Assembly (NCBI GenBank): GCA_946807835.1
Contig: OX327712.1
Coordinates: forward strand, 12,604,001 to 12,668,000
Direction of reading: 5' to 3'
DNA: 64,000 nucleotides
From: Ailanthus altissimus
Taxonomy: Eukaryota > Streptophyta > Magnoliopsida > Sapindales > Simaroubaceae
Shown: piece by piece, positions 61,810 to 64,000 of the stretch
Position numbering within the stretch: the first letter of the stretch is position 1
How the letters are laid out: each line of letters opens with the position of its first letter
The notes under the pieces: generated by a model
Database searches by the model: none
The model's input: the letters and a program-made list of their open reading frames with translations, nothing else
Told to the model about the DNA's origin: nothing
Position numbers and translations under genes: made by a program

Positions 61810-63750
61810 TTGACATTAAGTATATCTATCTTTTATATATAACATCTAGACAATAAATTAAATAAATAAAATCTAAAATAAATTAAATAATAAGATAAGT
61901 TAAATTTAAATAAATTAAATAAGTTAAATTTAAAATTAATTAAATTAATTAAATTTAATGTTTTATAAAAGACACCAACGCCTTCTCAGTTCTCACACGC
62001 CCCCTCCTTCACCCCCCTACTCCTCTCTCTTCTCCAGTTATTTCAATTCAATTTAACTTAAATCTCTCTCAATTCTCTTCTTTATTTCATTTTGATGGTT
62101 AAAGTGATACGAATATCACAAAAATGTCATAAAAGATTTAGAGAGAGGGTTGATGTCATGAGTAGGAGCATAGCTCATCACATTAGAGCTTAAAGCTTGG
62201 TTTTAGTGTAGAGAAGGTTTTGGGTGTTTTTAATTTACTAAAAGGTGATAAGGTGTGAATTAGCATAAATTTTAACGAAACACAATATCACCAAATAAGC
62301 AAGCAATTAAATTATGAAATAAATAGAGTTGATACAAAAGATTTATATAATATGGTCTAAAATTTTATATTTATGAAAGAATTCATCACTAAATTTATTA
62401 TATAAAAAAGATATTATAATGGGTAGATTGCAATTAAAGTGATACACTATTTTGTTAACATCTTATTTATTTTTCTCCTCTGTAAACCTGCCAAAGAGAT
62501 TTCTTATATGCTTTGATGGAAGTTGTTTTTATAAAGATAAACAGTGAATTTAGGTAAGTGATTATAAGATTTATAAAAAAGTTTTAAAGTTATAAAATGG
62601 ATTGTAAGATAAACATAATATAGAAAAAGAAGAGGAAGAGAGCCAATCACATGAAAAGATTATGATAAGAATTAATAAGATCGCTATGGAAAAAAAATAA
62701 GAATAACTCGGAGATAAAAAGATTGTTGATTATGAAAATAATAAATAATAAATAAGTTGAAAAGATTGATTAAATCACTTTACAAAGTGTGAATATTGAA
62801 AGATGGAAAAGATGAACAACTAATTGTTGAAGTGAATGACTTGATTGAAAATTAGAATTATTGAAGACATGGAAAAGATGAGATATAGGAAAAAAAATGT
62901 GAGTGATTTGAAAAAGATGGAATAAACTACTTAAAATCATCTTGAAAAATTTAAATCTTGTATAACGGAGGTTAACGTGATTTTATTATGTCAATCAGCG
63001 GTTTTTTATTGGAGAAAAGAATATAAAGGTCGTGTATAAATAAAAAAAAAGAATGTATTAAGATTATGTGTCATACTTTATAAAATGGTGCAAGAATATT
63101 CCTTTTATGTTAAGCAATTATCTTTTTAAGTAGAGATATTTTAAGCAATTATTTTAGGCTTTCTTTGGTAACTACAATATACTTACATATGTGTACTTAT
63201 CTTTCTAAAATTACTATTTTATCACATGTCATATAAAAATAGAGATTGATGATAGTATTACTATAAAATATGTCTTACATGGCAGATTTTTTCTATAAAT
63301 TTTGAAATTTATCATAAATTTATAATAAATTATATTAATTCTTTTAAAAATTAATTTATAGCAGAATGCATCAAAACGTAGTAACACATTCTATCACAAA
63401 AATATTATCTTTAATTTAAGATGAATATATCAAAATTTAATGATAAAATTAATTAATAAAAATATATTTGTGAGAGAAAAAGTGATATGGTATGTTTTAT
63501 TAATGTTATAAATGCCGACGTTTGAATAAAAAATCATTACGTGATAGTTTAGTAAGTAATTTTTTTATTGCCTAATCAAAACATTATTATTTCATTGATT
63601 TAGAGTAAAACGTTGTAGTTTTGCAGTTGTATAATTAGGGGAAAAAACCGCATTTTTTTATTAAAAAAAGACTTTAAATGGTGCCGTTTTATGTGTAGTT
63701 AGTATTTAAAAAAAACATTTTTATAGAAAAAAAGTATTAAAAAAACCAAC
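61810..63750. other. AT-rich region upstream of the AUG6-like gene
   Basis: TTTTATAAAAG (61961) followed by a C/T-rich stretch (61975-62090) looks like a plant core promoter. A 32-codon frame starts at 62095 (MVKVIRISQKCHKRF), but it matches nothing known and is too short to support as a gene. The remainder is AT-rich without coding pattern. Confidence 0.35.
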
Positions 63751-63775
63751 CAAAATTAAAAGAAAGCAACATTGG

Positions 63776-63812
63776 AGAGAGAGAGAGAGAGAAAAGAGAG
63801 AGATACAAAGTA
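63776..63812. repeat. GA-rich microsatellite in the AUG6-like 5' region
   Basis: GAGAGAGAGAGAGAGA with short interruptions, about 90 nt before the AUG6-like ATG. GA tracts are frequent in plant 5' UTRs and promoters. Confidence 0.85.
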
Positions 63813-63855
63813 AAGCTATAAGAAAGGAAATCTCGAGGAGAGAGCAGTGGTGGTG

Positions 63856-63975
63856 ATGGCGTTGGATACAGAGAGAAGAAGAGACGGAGCCAAAAAGCGA
63901 AATGTACACCAACTGTTTGTTATTAGGTTTAGACCCGTCAATTATCGGGCTCGGAGCATCCAACGCCAGTCCTAA
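63856..63975 (+). other. Upstream ORF overlapping the AUG6-like start
   Basis: ATG at 63856 opens a 39-codon frame ([17 protein letters not shown]...) in a different frame from AUG6. It runs through the AUG6 start and ends at TAA 63973-63975. If the transcript begins upstream of 63856, this ATG would be met first and could lower AUG6 translation. A stop (TGA at 63854) in the AUG6 frame rules out an in-frame extension in this exon. Confidence 0.4.
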
Positions 63976-64000
63976 ATTAAGCGAACAGCTTCTCTACTTT
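63902..64000 (+). CDS. AUG6: Augmin complex subunit 6 (AUG6/HAUS6-like), N-terminus, runs off window
   Basis: The frame from ATG 63902 gives 33 codons: [20 protein letters not shown], then [13 protein letters not shown]. This is the characteristic start of plant augmin subunit 6, the HAUS6 counterpart. It is part of the eight-subunit augmin complex that brings gamma-tubulin to existing microtubules for branching nucleation in spindles and phragmoplasts. As I remember the family, about ten residues (a TPRVG.FRHSN-type segment) lie between GASN and PKL; they are absent here. The upstream frame is closed by TGA at 63854, so the start is 63902. Its preceding context is AGCGAA. A GA-rich leader and an overlapping uORF lie upstream. 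The missing segment could be a real variant, an old deletion or a sign of a pseudogene. The rest of the gene is outside the window. Confidence 0.8.
   Translation, partial: MYTNCLLLGLDPSIIGLGASNASPKLSEQLLYF

Noticed and set aside
63721..63963. 80-aa minus frame rich in Ser/Leu
   Set aside because: It is antisense to the AUG6-like start and the GA microsatellite; the + strand reading has clear family similarity.

Overview
The window is plant nuclear DNA, probably from a dicot. It is AT-rich, the one complete host gene has a GT..AG intron, and most of the sequence is decayed plant-type transposable elements (Ty1/copia, Ty3/gypsy chromovirus, MULE, a LINE-like retroposon, MITEs). I see no prokaryotic operons, no CRISPR array and no rRNA or intact tRNA gene. 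The species cannot be named from the sequence.

Host genes. Two are supported. (1) A two-exon U-box/ARM-repeat E3 ubiquitin ligase of the PUB9 type on + (43701-43979 and 44890-45978, 455 aa), apparently intact. (2) The first codons of an augmin subunit 6 (AUG6/HAUS6-like) gene starting at 63902 and running off the right edge, with an overlapping upstream ORF and an apparent internal gap of about ten codons relative to the family.

Layout. 120-6960: a MULE with a mudrA-like pseudogene (minus) facing a DUF1985/Ulp1-like pseudogene (plus), the KAONASHI-type combination. 6981-22970: five scattered LTR copies of one copia family, which recur at 30849. One of these (12225-18624, minus) carries two later solo LTRs with perfect 5-bp target duplications. 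A composite copia region with a 1,205-bp near-identical tandem duplication follows (19920-22329). 23703-24924: a GC-rich retroposon with a poly(A)-type end and a 16-bp target duplication. 25133-42309: one old copia element split by nested insertions, namely a second copia remnant (27040-32085) and two oppositely oriented solo LTRs of one family (32412-37748 containing 34604-37314), which together form a very large inverted repeat. 42310-46906: the PUB9-like gene and its flanks. 46907-50328: a chromovirus-type gypsy element with both LTRs, whose RT-RNaseH-integrase core is deleted. 52826-59550: two truncated copia elements, one carrying a foreign, possibly organellar, 390-bp insert. 59551-63750: AT-rich DNA with microsatellites, a hAT-like MITE and tRNA-like fragments. 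The AUG6-like gene starts at the right edge.

No element looks autonomous: every transposase or polyprotein frame is broken by stops or deletions. The nesting gives a clear relative chronology. I found no convincing new multi-gene system. The most unusual items are the nested inverted solo LTRs, the MULE transposase with a duplicated SWIM zinc-finger segment, the GC-rich retroposon with a perfect 22-bp hairpin, the fourfold 20-bp motif in a copia leader, and the AUG6 start with its uORF and missing segment. All calls come from reading translations and repeats by eye; no database search was run.
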